A DNA stretch of 64,000 nt, from positions 852,237 through 916,236 of the forward strand of contig VCMS01000022.1 of the NCBI GenBank assembly GCA_022539475.1, in the 5' to 3' direction. The stretch is from Gracilaria domingensis. Lineage: Eukaryota > Rhodophyta > Florideophyceae > Gracilariales > Gracilariaceae. The notes beneath the pieces are model-generated. The model did not search any database, was not told where the DNA came from, and worked only from the letters and a program-made list of their open reading frames with translations. Of this stretch, positions 10,919 to 21,083 are shown piece by piece; position 1 is the stretch's first letter; every line of letters begins with the position of its first letter. Position numbers and translations under genes: made by a program.

Positions 10919-10930
10919 CCTTTATAATAT
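10919..10930 (-). promoter_or_regulatory. TATA box of the DHHC gene
   Basis: ATATTATAAAGG read on the minus strand, about 70 bases before the chosen ATG. It stands out inside a very GC-rich divergent promoter region. Confidence 0.5.
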
Positions 10931-11907
10931 GTACGTGCTGTAATGTTCATAGCCACGGCGCGCGCGCGTGGGACTGGCGCTAACGGCGGCGCTCAATGAG
11001 CGCGCGCGCCGTGTGTCGCCGCGCTGGTTGCCGCGTCGGCAAGCAGCGTGCACTGCGCACGGTAAGTCGCGCGCGCGCGCGCACCTCCGCGCCGCACCTG
11101 ACGCGTCGCGTCGCTCATCGAGCGCGTCGCCGCCGCCGCCGCCGCCGAGAGCGCATCACATGTGAGCCTTGAGCCCGCACATGTGCGCGCGGCGCGGAAC
11201 GCGCCTCGCGAGGCGAGCGCGCCAGTCGTTGCGCGCCAACAGCGCGGCAAGCGCGGCGCCAGCGACCGCGGGCGCGCGTCACGAGCCCGCTGTAGCAGCC
11301 ACTCGCTGCGCGCGCCGTCTGGGAATGCGGCTGCAGCCGAGGCCTTTTTAGCGGCGCGCGCCGCTGAAAAGGCCTCGCCTGCTGCGTCCTCCTGCCGCCG
11401 CAGCTGAGCCGCTGCGTCGGGCCGCGCTTCGCGCCTTGCTTTTGATTGCGCTGGCTGTTGCTGCGTGTGGGTCGCCCGCCATTGTCCCGCCTCGTGCCCC
11501 GTATTCGCCGCCCGCTCTGTTTCAATTCGTCCTTCTCTCTTCGCCGCTGCTGCTTGCTCGCCACGCTTCCTGCCTTTATTGCCTTCACGCTTGCGCCCGG
11601 CTGCTTTGTCTGCCCCGATTGTTTGTTGGTTTGCGTCCTGTTTCCGTAGTACAACTGCTCTGCCTCAAAGCATGAGCTTTCTAATCTCCACTTCTGTCCA
11701 CAACGTATTCCAACTGACTGTCACAACAATCCCTTGCGCATCACTCGGTGTAATCTACCCCCACCATATATCCGCCCTCGCAATCGGCCGCCCCACCCAA
11801 ACTCTCGTCAACGCGCTGAGCACGCCAAATTTCTTGCTTCGCGCCCTCCACTTCCCGTCGCCGACGACGGAGCCCTCGCCGCATTCCGTCCCCCTTCTGC
11901 TTGCCTG
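10931..11907. other. GCGC-rich divergent promoter island
   Basis: About 1 kb between the DHHC gene and the secreted propeller gene. Its first half is dominated by GCGCGC runs and GCC trinucleotide tracts and carries a 38-bp palindrome at 11339-11376. Composition then moves to pyrimidine-rich leader-like sequence before the ATG at 11908. Long reading frames here on both strands are by-products of the composition. Confidence 0.6.
11339..11376. repeat. 38-bp near-perfect palindrome
   Basis: Two 19-nt arms meet without a loop: GAGGCCTTTTTAGCGGCGC and its complement, with one mismatch that becomes a G-U pair in RNA. It lies in the divergent promoter island. Confidence 0.85.
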
Positions 11908-14511
11908 ATGGTGAAGCGCTCCCAGTCGCTCGTGCTATTTCTATTCGCGGCTGCTGTGGCCGCTGCCTTTGCAGCCTCGCCGTCAGATAACAACGGAGGC
12001 TTTGACCATCGCGCTCACGCCGTTCCGGGCGGTCCCTACCACATCCCCGATGATGATTCGGACGGCTTCGCTATGGTGACCCTCAATGGCGAGCTGTCTC
12101 ACAGTCACTACTTTAACCCCAAGACTGGCGCCACCGGCAAAGTTATCAAATACTTTTGGTCCGTTAACAAGAAGGTCGTGTGTGCTACGATGAGGTGCAA
12201 TGTCAAGTTCACTCGTGGTTTGACTCGCGTCGAATTGCGTGTCGTGGATAATACTGGCGATTCCGCTACTGCGAGCACCACTGTCAACGTTTTCGAAGGA
12301 GCCAAACCAAAGCTTAGGTATTGGTTCTATCCTGGTCAGGGCTGGCTGGCTGACAACGTCTATGCGGGCCAGCCGAAATATTCTATGACCGAGCACGTCC
12401 TCAACATGCACAAACCAGGAATGTTCCCGGGTTTCCTCAAACGGCGCAAGTATTCTATGCGTGTGCTTGGCAACATCAACATGTACAAGCAAGGCAACTA
12501 CCGCTTTCGTCTCAAGTGCCTTGGTGGAGCTTGTACCATGTGGGTTGGTCGCACTAGGGTGCTTGTCGGCAAAGACGGCGAGGTCATCTCCAAGCCCATG
12601 ATGTTCTCGAAGGGTAACAAGAACCTGCACATTGTGTACAGACGCCCCAACCCTCGCGCTCGCGGACCGATACTCATCCTCTCGTGGCAGGTTCCGGGTA
12701 GAAGCGGCTGGTCTGTCATCCCCCGCAATTACTTCTCGCACAACCCAGCTGCTCTCAAACCAGTTGTGCGCTCGGTTCACCCAGGAAAGGCTAAAGTGGG
12801 CAGTGTAATCACTATTGTGGGAAGCAGTTTGGTTAATATTGATTCGGTACAAATTGGCAAGCACCAGTGTGCTGGACCTACTAGCTCGAACCAGTTCGTC
12901 GTCAAATGTGTTGTACCTGGTATTACGGGAACGTACGAGGTGTATGTGAGGACTCCCAGAGGTGTATCCAACTCCGTACCGCTTACTATCAGCGCTGGTT
13001 CATTCGGAAACAAGTTCGGTGCTGACGGCGGTGGCGTCGGACCCGTCGGTTACTTCCAGCCTGTGCGTTTCAGGAACGACTTCCTCAAGAGGAACGGTAA
13101 GGTGTTCAATGTTCCTCAGCTCACTGCAGTTACGCTTGGCCCAGACAACCAATACTATTTCGGAAGTCTTGGGGGCTTTGTGCATGTGGTTAAGACCGAC
13201 CTGAGCAATAACGTGAAGGGCTACTGCAAGTCTGAAAAGGTGGGCAAGTCTAGAAGCGTGCTAGGCGTTGCGTTCAACCCTGCTGAGAACGACATGGTCA
13301 GGTTATACGCTTCCACAAGTGTGCTCTACTGGGGCACCAAGAAGCTTCTTCCGTTTACTAAGGGCTGGCACAACGGTGAGATTATTGCCATGCAAAAGAC
13401 GAAGAAGGGCTGTCTCACACGCGTCAAGACGGTTGTTAGTGGATTGCCGGTTTCCAATTATGACCACTCTGTTAACGGTATTTCTTTCGATATGGGCGGC
13501 AATCTGCTCATTTCTATTGGTGGCGGCACCAATGCTGGTGTTAGCAAGAAAGGAGATCCGTTGGGCGGCGTTCCTGACTCGCCGTTGTCAGGCGCTGTTT
13601 TGTGGGCTCCAATTTTGAAGAAGGGCTTCAACGGACGTATCGCGTACAATCAGTACTTTGACCCTGGAAGAGCAAACAAGGTTCGCGGAGATGTTCACAT
13701 TTATTCTGCGGGTCTGAGGAATTCGTTCTCCAACGTGGCGCATTCCAACGGGCGTGTTTATGCCACTGATAACGGGGCTAATGCCAAATTCGGAGCTCGC
13801 AGTACTGGCTGCTTCAGCGAAGGCGGCATTGCCACTGAGCCCGACACGCTCAAGAGGCTGAAGAGAGGAGGATTCTATGGGTATTCTAACAGGAACCGTG
13901 GACGGTACGACAAGCGACAATGTCGACACCGTTCGCCGCAGCTGAATGAGGGTGGATACGACAAGCCCATTGCCAAGATGGAGTCTAGTACCACGGGTCT
14001 ACTGGAGTATACTGCAAACACTTTCGGAGCGCAGCTGAGAGGAGACCTGCTGGCGACGAAATTCGCTGTGTCTGGGAACGGAAAGGTGTACAGAGTTCAG
14101 CTGAACGGAGACGGCAATGTGAAGTCTATGTTCAACCTCGCGTTCCATTCAGGTCTTTCTGCAGCAATGTCGCCGGCTGGAGGTTTGGTGATGCCAAGAG
14201 TGTACCAAGGAAAGATTGCTGTGTTGATTGCCAACGAAAGGGACCCGGGCCGAATGGTAGTGACAAGCGTGAACCCGTTCCGCGGCCCCAAGCGCGGTGG
14301 CGGCAAGATCACGATCACGGGATGGAACCTCAATCCTCCCCTGACGATCACTGTGGGTGGAAGGGCGTGCGCGAATGTGGGAGGGTACATGAGAGGTCGA
14401 AGTGTGAGCTGCACGGTTCCCAGAGGTTCTGGCAGAGCGGCAGTGGTAGTGAAGCGCTTTGGCAAGCAATCGAAGAGTTTTGGATACGAATATGTGTACA
14501 TGAATGTGTAG
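11908..14511 (+). CDS. Secreted PKD / PA14 / IPT / sorbosone-dehydrogenase-like propeller protein
   Basis: An 867-residue protein from the ATG at 11908, beginning with a clear signal peptide (LVLFLFAAAVAAAFAAS). Approximate order: PKD-like beta domain at 77-131 (YFWSVN to VRVVDN-type strands), PA14-like domain at 145-280, IPT/TIG Ig-like domain at 284-361 (VRSVHPGKAKVGSVITIVGSSL), a six-bladed-propeller region resembling glucose/sorbosone dehydrogenases at about 367-780 (LGVAFNP, then SVNGISFDMGGNLLISIGGG, then GLRNSFS), and a second IPT/TIG at 785-867 (VTSVNPFRGPKRGGGKITITGWNL). PA14 and IPT modules usually bind glycans or stabilise extracellular proteins. An extracellular oxidoreductase or matrix protein is plausible, but no substrate can be read from sequence. 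An in-frame extension to 11734 lacks ATG. Confidence 0.85.
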   Translation: MVKRSQSLVLFLFAAAVAAAFAASPSDNNGGFDHRAHAVPGGPYHIPDDDSDGFAMVTLNGELSHSHYFNPKTGATGKVIKYFWSVNKKVVCATMRCNVKFTRGLTRVELRVVDNTGDSATASTTVNVFEGAKPKLRYWFYPGQGWLADNVYAGQPKYSMTEHVLNMHKPGMFPGFLKRRKYSMRVLGNINMYKQGNYRFRLKCLGGACTMWVGRTRVLVGKDGEVISKPMMFSKGNKNLHIVYRRPNPRARGPILILSWQVPGRSGWSVIPRNYFSHNPAALKPVVRSVHPGKAKVGSVITIVGSSLVNIDSVQIGKHQCAGPTSSNQFVVKCVVPGITGTYEVYVRTPRGVSNSVPLTISAGSFGNKFGADGGGVGPVGYFQPVRFRNDFLKRNGKVFNVPQLTAVTLGPDNQYYFGSLGGFVHVVKTDLSNNVKGYCKSEKVGKSRSVLGVAFNPAENDMVRLYASTSVLYWGTKKLLPFTKGWHNGEIIAMQKTKKGCLTRVKTVVSGLPVSNYDHSVNGISFDMGGNLLISIGGGTNAGVSKKGDPLGGVPDSPLSGAVLWAPILKKGFNGRIAYNQYFDPGRANKVRGDVHIYSAGLRNSFSNVAHSNGRVYATDNGANAKFGARSTGCFSEGGIATEPDTLKRLKRGGFYGYSNRNRGRYDKRQCRHRSPQLNEGGYDKPIAKMESSTTGLLEYTANTFGAQLRGDLLATKFAVSGNGKVYRVQLNGDGNVKSMFNLAFHSGLSAAMSPAGGLVMPRVYQGKIAVLIANERDPGRMVVTSVNPFRGPKRGGGKITITGWNLNPPLTITVGGRACANVGGYMRGRSVSCTVPRGSGRAAVVVKRFGKQSKSFGYEYVYMNV

Positions 14512-15200
14512 GGTGTGTACATCGACAGGCTGATTCGTCTGGCACGAAAAGCAACCTGGTTTTTAGTTAAGTGTTAGAGAGTACGGATGTTCGATCTGTG
14601 CTGACAAGACAATATAACTGCTAACATCTCCTAACTGGAAGATGATGATACTAACTGTGGCTGCTCTTTCCGTAGCAGTAAATTACGTTAACGGCCGCTG
14701 TGTTTTGAGAGGCGGCAGCCTTGTTGAATAGCACGAAGTGCACTCGGCTCTTAGCGTAACTTTTGATGTATCATCCATACTATGGAATAAACGAGCTGCT
14801 TCGAAATCGGGACAAAGCGGGAAGCGGAGCAGGCGACGCCGAAGACCGAAGCATTTTCGCGGTGGGCGGCCGCAATTGCGCGGTTACGTGCCCGCGGGGC
14901 GCCAGTGGTGTCCCGAGTAGGTACAAAGGTAGTCCCGAGGCAACGCCGTGACAGCGACAAGCGATCAAGCGCCGGCACTTCGAAACGGGGGCCGCCGGCG
15001 GCAGCGGCGCACATGCCGCGCACACATGTGCTCGTATTTGCGCCAGATTTTGCGCGCGGCGCGCGCCAATCACGGCGGCGCGCCTCGAAAACCCTGCTGA
15101 CAGCGCTTACAGCGCGCGTTGGCACGCGCGCCACGCGGGCTCATAGTGCGCGCATCAGGCGCAATGCGCATCTCGCCGCGCCCGCCGCGCCGCCTCCGTC
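14512..15200 (+). other. Intergenic region and promoter island of the plastid translocator
   Basis: The first 250 bases are AT-rich 3' flank. From about 14860 the sequence turns into a GCGC-rich island containing GCTTACA at 15105-15111, a heptamer seen in several other islands of this window. No gene was found. Confidence 0.5.
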
Positions 15201-16775
15201 ATGGCGCCGGCTTTCGTCTTTGCAAGCGGCCCGTTTGCGCGCCGCCTGCCGCGCCGCCCGGCCGGCCGCCCGCGCTCGGCCCACGCGGCGCCTCTGTACA
15301 CGCTGCGCAGACGCCCGCCCAGGGCGGCCGCCGCCGGCGCCGGCGCCGGGTCGGCGCAGCCGTCGGACCCGCTGCGACCGCAGGACCGCGCGCCGCCGCA
15401 CGACGCGCCGCCGCAGTCGGGCGCGGACGCCGCTCAGCAGCCCGGCGGAGCGCCGCGCGAGGGTGGCGCTGCTCCGTCGCCCGACAAATCTGTGCCGGGT
15501 GTGATTTCGTTTGCCCAGCTTTCGCAGCCGGCTATCAGCATTGACCCGGTCAAGAAGGTGCCCACCTCGCTCATCGACGCTTCGGGCGCCCTGCAGATTG
15601 ACGACGGCTCGCTGCAGGCAGTGCCCGTGTTGCCGCGCCGCTTGGTGCGCCGCCGCAACAAGCCTCTTGATATTGAATTTTTGAAACGGCAGCTGCGTTC
15701 TGGATTTGACACTGGTGTGGGCGCCACAATCGTGTTGATGCTCATGTTTGCAACATGGTACTGGGCCAACACCGCCTTTAACGTGTACAACAAACAGGTG
15801 TTAAGCGTGTTTCCGTACCCGTTGACCTGCACCGTCGTGCAGTTTGCAGTGGCTGGCGCCCTCATGGCCGCCACCTGGCTCATCAGGATCAAGAAACCGC
15901 CCAAGCTCAATTCCTTCCTGTTCAAGGCTGCCTTACCGCTCGCATGTCTGCATGCGGCTGGTTTCCTGCTCACCAACATGTCGCTGGGAAAGGTTTCCGT
16001 TGCGTTCACGCATACCGTCAAGAGCACTGAACCGTTTTTCTCTGTGGCACTCACGCCGTCCATACTCGGCGATGTCCCGACGTGGGGCATTCTCGCGTCA
16101 CTGTTCCCAATTGTTGCTGGAGTTGGCCTGGCTTCTGTGGCCGACGCATCCTTTAACTGGATTGGATTTCTCGCGGCGGTGGGCAGCAACCTGGCCTTAC
16201 AAGGTCGCAACATCCTGTCAAAGCGACTCATGGATGTGTCGGACAAAAACAATAACCAAAAACGAAAGGTGCAGAAAGCCATGTCAAGAGAAGAGGAAGA
16301 TACGCTTATGTCGCTCGACAACGTGAATCTGTTCTCCGCAATGTCCATCCTTGCATTTTTTGTGCTGCTTCCTGTCAGTCTACTTTGGGAAGGAGTACCG
16401 CTCGTGGGAGCTGCACTGGCACCCGCTGCAGGTGTACCTGTCGCGCGCCTGTACACGATGCTTATCATGGGTGGCATCTGCCGATGCTTGGACGTGTTGA
16501 CCAGTTATATGATTCTCAAGCGTGTGAGTGCGGTGACTCATTCGGTTGGAAATTGCGTGAAGAGGGCTGTGGTTATCGTTGCTTCAATCTTCTTCTTCAA
16601 GACCAAGGTGACGATTCTCAGCATCGTCGGTACCACGATGGCTCTTCTCGGCGTTTTGTTCTACTCGCTGATCGTTTCCGCTTGCAAGCAGAACAGCTTT
16701 GGCCCGGATTCTCCGTTTTGCAAGCCTATATATGAAATCGATGAGTTAGAATTGACGGAAGGAGGTGGTATCTAG
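15201..16775 (+). CDS. Plastid phosphate translocator, PEP/phosphate (PPT)-like
   Basis: A 524-residue member of the plastid phosphate-translocator branch of the drug/metabolite transporter superfamily. These exchange phosphorylated C3 compounds for inorganic phosphate across the plastid inner envelope. Residues 1-150 are Ala/Arg/Pro-rich and fit a long red-algal transit peptide. The carrier follows with 8-10 membrane segments. Signature pieces are WYWANTAFNVYNKQVL, VFPYPLTCTVVQFAV, SVAFTHTVKSTEPFFSV, LQGRNILSKRLM, SLDNVNLFS and SYMILKRVSAVTHSVGNCVKR. The YNKQVL, QGRNILSK and LDNVNLFS motifs favour the PEP/phosphate subfamily over the triose-phosphate type; that placement is from memory and should be tested by a tree. 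The ATG at 15201 is the first usable one. Single exon. Confidence 0.87.
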   Translation: MAPAFVFASGPFARRLPRRPAGRPRSAHAAPLYTLRRRPPRAAAAGAGAGSAQPSDPLRPQDRAPPHDAPPQSGADAAQQPGGAPREGGAAPSPDKSVPGVISFAQLSQPAISIDPVKKVPTSLIDASGALQIDDGSLQAVPVLPRRLVRRRNKPLDIEFLKRQLRSGFDTGVGATIVLMLMFATWYWANTAFNVYNKQVLSVFPYPLTCTVVQFAVAGALMAATWLIRIKKPPKLNSFLFKAALPLACLHAAGFLLTNMSLGKVSVAFTHTVKSTEPFFSVALTPSILGDVPTWGILASLFPIVAGVGLASVADASFNWIGFLAAVGSNLALQGRNILSKRLMDVSDKNNNQKRKVQKAMSREEEDTLMSLDNVNLFSAMSILAFFVLLPVSLLWEGVPLVGAALAPAAGVPVARLYTMLIMGGICRCLDVLTSYMILKRVSAVTHSVGNCVKRAVVIVASIFFFKTKVTILSIVGTTMALLGVLFYSLIVSACKQNSFGPDSPFCKPIYEIDELELTEGGGI

Positions 16776-17273
16776 ACAGGCTTACCGCTTGGGAGGCACG
16801 GTGCTTTGTACATTAAGACGGCTTGGGGTCATGACGCGAAGGACGTTCTATGAATATCTCTGTTAGAACAGAGTTGGCTGGTGAGCAGCACGAAGAACAG
16901 AGGCGAGAACGGATGACATGAGCGATTTTGAGTAGTGAATAGCGTATTTGTGCAGTATGGTGCGTAGTATAGGTTGTACATATGACTGATTGCGCTCATG
17001 ATCGCTTGCGCCAATGCGAACGATAGTGATGTGATGGACGCTTCCTCTCAGGTTGTACCTCCGATATGAGATGTGGTACGAATAAATAGTGCGTTGTTTC
17101 CATGATGCGTCGATCATCTTGCGGGACGCAGGAAAGAGAGCTTCACAAAGTGAACATGCACAACGCGTTATACCGCCGAGAAGTTTACTGTAGAAACAGA
17201 AGGCATGACCAGCAGTTGGCTACGCCAGTAGCACATCAAGAAGGCGCGGCGTGCAAGGCTGTCGCTGACGGCG
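16776..17273. other. Convergent 3' intergenic region
   Basis: AT-balanced spacer between the convergent translocator and BSD2-like genes. Nothing else was recognised. Confidence 0.5.
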
Positions 17274-17654
17274 TCAGTCGTCAAAGCGCACCGGCGGCAA
17301 CGTACCGGGCTCACAGCACTCGGGGCAAGACACGTTGCCCCTGCCCTCGCACACATGACAAGTACGCCAGTCGGTGGGGCCGTCCAGCTTGATGAAGCCA
17401 AACGCGTTGCAGAGCGAGCACGGCAGCACCTGCGTGCCGAGGCACACGGCGCACTGCGCGGCCGCGGGCGCCGCGCCGGCGTCGCCCGGCGGCGCGCCGC
17501 CCGCGCGCGCGCGCGGCGGCGGCGCGCGCGCCGCGCGCCACTGCGCGCCGGCGCGCCACGCCGGCCGCGCGCAGCGGCGCGGCGCGCGCGCGCGCGCGCG
17601 CGCGCGCGGCAGCGCCGGCGCGCGCGGCGCGAACGCCGGGGCGCGACGAGACAT
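17274..17654 (-). CDS. Small plastid-type CxxC zinc protein (BSD2/DnaJ-zinc-finger-like)
   Basis: A 126-residue protein from the ATG at 17654. The first 65 residues are almost only Arg, Ala and Pro, encoded by long GCGCGC runs, and look like an organelle transit peptide. The last 60 residues hold four CxxC pairs spaced as in the DnaJ cysteine-rich domain: CAVC, CSLC, CHVCEGRG and CPEC. Free-standing versions of this domain (BSD2 type) act as plastid chaperone or assembly factors, including for Rubisco in plants. Red algae use a different Rubisco form, so the client here is unknown. The frame is open upstream to 18425, but that part opposes the LSD1-type gene and is not supported. It shares a 306-bp divergent promoter with that gene. 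Confidence 0.72.
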   Translation of the reverse strand: MSRRAPAFAPRAPALPRARARARAPRRCARPAWRAGAQWRAARAPPPRARAGGAPPGDAGAAPAAAQCAVCLGTQVLPCSLCNAFGFIKLDGPTDWRTCHVCEGRGNVSCPECCEPGTLPPVRFDD

Positions 17655-17960
17655 GGCGCGCGGCTGCAGCTCGCGGCGGAGATCGGGCGCGCGCACGCGC
17701 GCCGGCTGCTCCGCGCAATGTGCACGCCGCGCGGCGCCGCGCCGCCCCCCCGCCACGATGCGCGCGACGTGGCCACGTTGATCCGCGCGTGCGCGTGGCG
17801 GCGCGGCACGGCGCCACCGCGCGCATGGCATGTTGTTAAGCGCGTCCCCCTCGCGGCGCGCCGCGGCGCGCGCGCGGGCGCGGCGCAAGCTCGCGCCGAC
17901 CCGAGCCCTGCTCAGCCCCCGCCCCCGCGCCCTGCCGCGCCCCCCTCGATCGCGTGCGCC
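17655..17960. promoter_or_regulatory. Short divergent promoter between BSD2-like and LSD1-like genes
   Basis: Only 306 bases separate the two outward-reading ATGs, and the sequence is extremely GCGC-rich. No TATA element is visible, so a CpG-island type bidirectional promoter is inferred. Confidence 0.5.
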
Positions 17961-17985
17961 ATGTCGCCGCCCGTCGCCTCCTCCT

Positions 17986-18022
<37 letters not shown>

Positions 18023-21000
18023 GCAGCCCGCGCCGCGCGTCATCGTCGTCGGCGCCGGCGTGGCCGGGCTGTCGTGCGCGCAGGAGCTCGCCAGCTCTGC
18101 GCCCGACGTCGACGTCGTCGTGCTTGAGGCGCGCAGTCGCGTGGGCGGCCGCATCTTCACGCACTGGCTCAACGCCGATGACCCCGCGGCAGCGTTGCAC
18201 CAACCGGCCCCCCACGCCGCTCTGTCCGCCGCGCAGCAGCCCGACCACGCCTCCGTCGCCACCTCCGTTGTAGACGCCTCCAACGCCGCCAGTCCGGTTG
18301 CCGCGCTCAGCAGCCCTTCCTCGCAGTTCAACGACGTGGCCCCGCTCAGCCAACCCCCGCACCAGTCCTGGTTCACGTCTGTGCACCTCAACCAAGACGG
18401 CACCCTGTCCCCAACATTCCCGCAACCCAAGCCTGCTTCCAGTAACTCGCAGCTTGACGCCGACTCCCCCTCCGGCTCACCGCACCGCCACGCGTTCCTG
18501 GACCTCGTCAGTGGCGCAATACAGCCGGATCGCACGTCGCCCAACGGCTGTCCGCGCTTGAGCGTTGACATCGGTGCCTCTATCATGCACGGCTGCGCTG
18601 ATGACAACCAGCTTGTCTTCAAGCGAGCCATACAAACACGTATTCGCGCTCCCATCGTCGCCGGAGGTAGCTTCTACGAAAGCACGGAGCATGCATTGTG
18701 GTACGACGACAATACCGGTCATCGAATCCCCACAGAGACCATTGTTGAGATGCACAACATATTCTTCATGGCCAGTCGATATATGGCCGCTGTGGCTTCC
18801 CGAAGCGATGACGGTGCGGGTGATATGCAGTCCATCTTCGACTGTGGCGTGGAGTACGTTACAGAGCATATGGACAACCGCAAGCTCACGCCTACGGAGC
18901 TTGCTGTCCTCAAGAAGATTTGTGCTCGAAGCGTTGGTTATTGTTCTCCAATGTCCGACATGGCGCTCATGCAGGCAAGCGCGGGTCTCGAGAAAGTCGG
19001 AACAGATGCTCATATTGGAATACCATACGAAGAAGATGATCCTCCATTTCCGGGCGAGATTCCTTCAATGACTCCGGCTAGCATCAAAAACCAAGCAGCT
19101 CGTTTCAATAGAGCTATTGCCGCGACCCAGAAAATGCCAACCAATATGATAGCAAGCAAGAAAGGCGGAGCAGGCGATCGAATCGTATTAGATGGCTACA
19201 CACCGTTTTTGATAGACCGTCTAAAACAGGGGCTCGATATTCGTTTGAAACAGTCTGTGTGTAGCGTTACAAAAGCAGTCAAGCCTCATGTAGACCCTGC
19301 ACTTGCAATGGGGCAGCAAAATACCCTAGCACATCCTCACAAGCCCGCAAAGAGAGCAAGAACACATACCTTGCCGAACTGGGACGCGGATCCAGAGGTC
19401 GCTCAGAGAACCATTGTCGTGACCACGCGATCTGGCGAGGTGCATCAGGGTGATTTTGTTGTCATTGCGATTCCTCTAGGCGTCCTGCGGAGTGAAAATG
19501 AGGAGAGCTCGGTTTCCTTTTCGCCGGCTTTGTCAATAGAGAAGCAGGAGGCTATTCGAGGTATGGGCATGGGTATTCACAACAAAGTAGTGTTGCGGTT
19601 TCGAGAAGAGGACATTTTCTGGCCTCCGAAGGTACCTCAGTTGAACTGCCTTGATCCTCGATTTCAGTTCTTCAACATGCATTGCTATGGAAAGACGGGT
19701 GCCATCCTTGTGCACGTCTTCTGCGAGAGCGGCTTTGCCAACGGTTTCTGGGACCTTACGGATGAAGGTGTGCTTTCGGAAGTGCTTGCCGTGCTGGGCG
19801 GTATGTTTTGTTCGCCATCTGAAAACGGCACTGTGAAGTCATCGGCGAACGCAACACAACCGGGAACACGAGGAAATACGATTGCGAAGCGCCGTATCGC
19901 ACGAATCTTGAACGTATGTGAGAACTGTAGGCGACCTTTGGAGCCCAATAGTGCAGATGCAGTTGGTCCAAGGGTGGACCCTATAACATGTCCGCACTGC
20001 GGTTTTGTCGTTCAGGAAGACAGCGTTCCAATTAAGCGACCGGAGCGTATGACTAGATCTCGTGAAAGGGCAAATGAAGTGCAACAGGATACCCAATATG
20101 AATCCAGCATACTAACTGGGAACGAGGACGAAATCATTTCACCCCCGAAACGTTTCACATGGCAAACATTCCCAGCACCTGTAGAATACCTTGTCACCAG
20201 ATGGGAAGAAGATCCGTTTGCCTTGGGGTCGTACTCGTACATGCCATGCGGCAGTGACTGGAACATGATAGATCATGTGAGCGCTCCTGAGCCAAGTGGG
20301 TTCCTGAAACCCTACATCTTTTTTGCTGGAGAGCATTGCAGTGATATGGGTTGGCAATGTGTTCATGGTGCTTACGAGACTGGGATTCGAGCAGCGAAAC
20401 AAATATTGGCTTGTCTTCGAGGCGAATCGTTGGTTGAACCTATGCATGATCCAGCGAAGCAAGGTAGTCTCGTAGCGGACCCACAGCTTGCCAAAGTTGG
20501 AGGCGCATCCGATTCTTTCTGGACCCCAGAAAGAGAAAAAGCTCTCACAAGGGCTTTGATAGGTTACTCTGATGTATACGGTAACTTCGGTGATGTCATC
20601 GATGAAATCTCGTACGCCTTGCAGTCTTTCAAGAAAGAGCCCACTCAGCTCACGAGAGAAGAAATCCAGGAACTGATTCTTGAGCGGATCAACGAGAGAG
20701 TAGAAGAACATGAACCTGAGGCCACGGCGTTCATGAGATTCCATCGAGACGAGGAACGTCATCACATCGAGATCTTCCCAAAGCCGTTCCACGAGGTTCA
20801 CAAGCGACCGAGGCTCATAGGACTCAATGGAATGAAGTTGAAGGAACGATATGCCGAAGACATCATAAGAGAGTTGCGAAGTTACGCGAAACCGGTCTTC
20901 GAGAATCAAATATCCTATCGGGAAACCTTACGGAAAATTGCGTTGGTCCTATACAAGAAGGACGGAGGTCTTATGACGAAGAGGTGTTTATCAGAGTATT

Positions 21001-21083
21001 TGAGGACCCAGGAGTTTGGCACCGGACCCCAGAAAGAGCTCTTCCTTGCGAAGTATTTACCGGACGTGCAGAATAAACCATAG
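17961..21083 (+). CDS. LSD1/KDM1-type flavin amine oxidase (putative histone lysine demethylase)
   Basis: A 1040-residue protein from the ATG at 17961. An Ala tract precedes the FAD-binding start (VIVVGAGVAGLSCAQEL, then VVVLEARSRVGGRI). About 110 residues of low-complexity sequence are then inserted before RLSVDIGASIMHG. The lysine expected to contact flavin water is present in HNKVVLRF. The FAD end motif is GEHCSDMGWQCVHGAYETG. A CENC...CPHCGF pair suggests a zinc knuckle inside the catalytic half. This fits LSD1-type enzymes, which remove methyl groups from histone H3 in the nucleus. I see no N-terminal SWIRM domain and no long coiled-coil tower. Instead there is a helical C-terminal extension of about 200 residues (from SFWTPEREKALTRAL) of unknown type. 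A polyamine oxidase is the main alternative. Confidence 0.8.

Noticed and set aside
10034-11654. Several long frames on both strands in the 10-11.6 kb GC-rich stretch
   Set aside because: GC-rich DNA lacks stop codons. Only the DHHC frame shows family motifs; the others are Arg/Ala/Pro shadows.
17655-18425. Upstream extension of the BSD2-like frame on the minus strand
   Set aside because: It opposes the FAD-binding start of the LSD1-like gene and is Gly/Arg noise.
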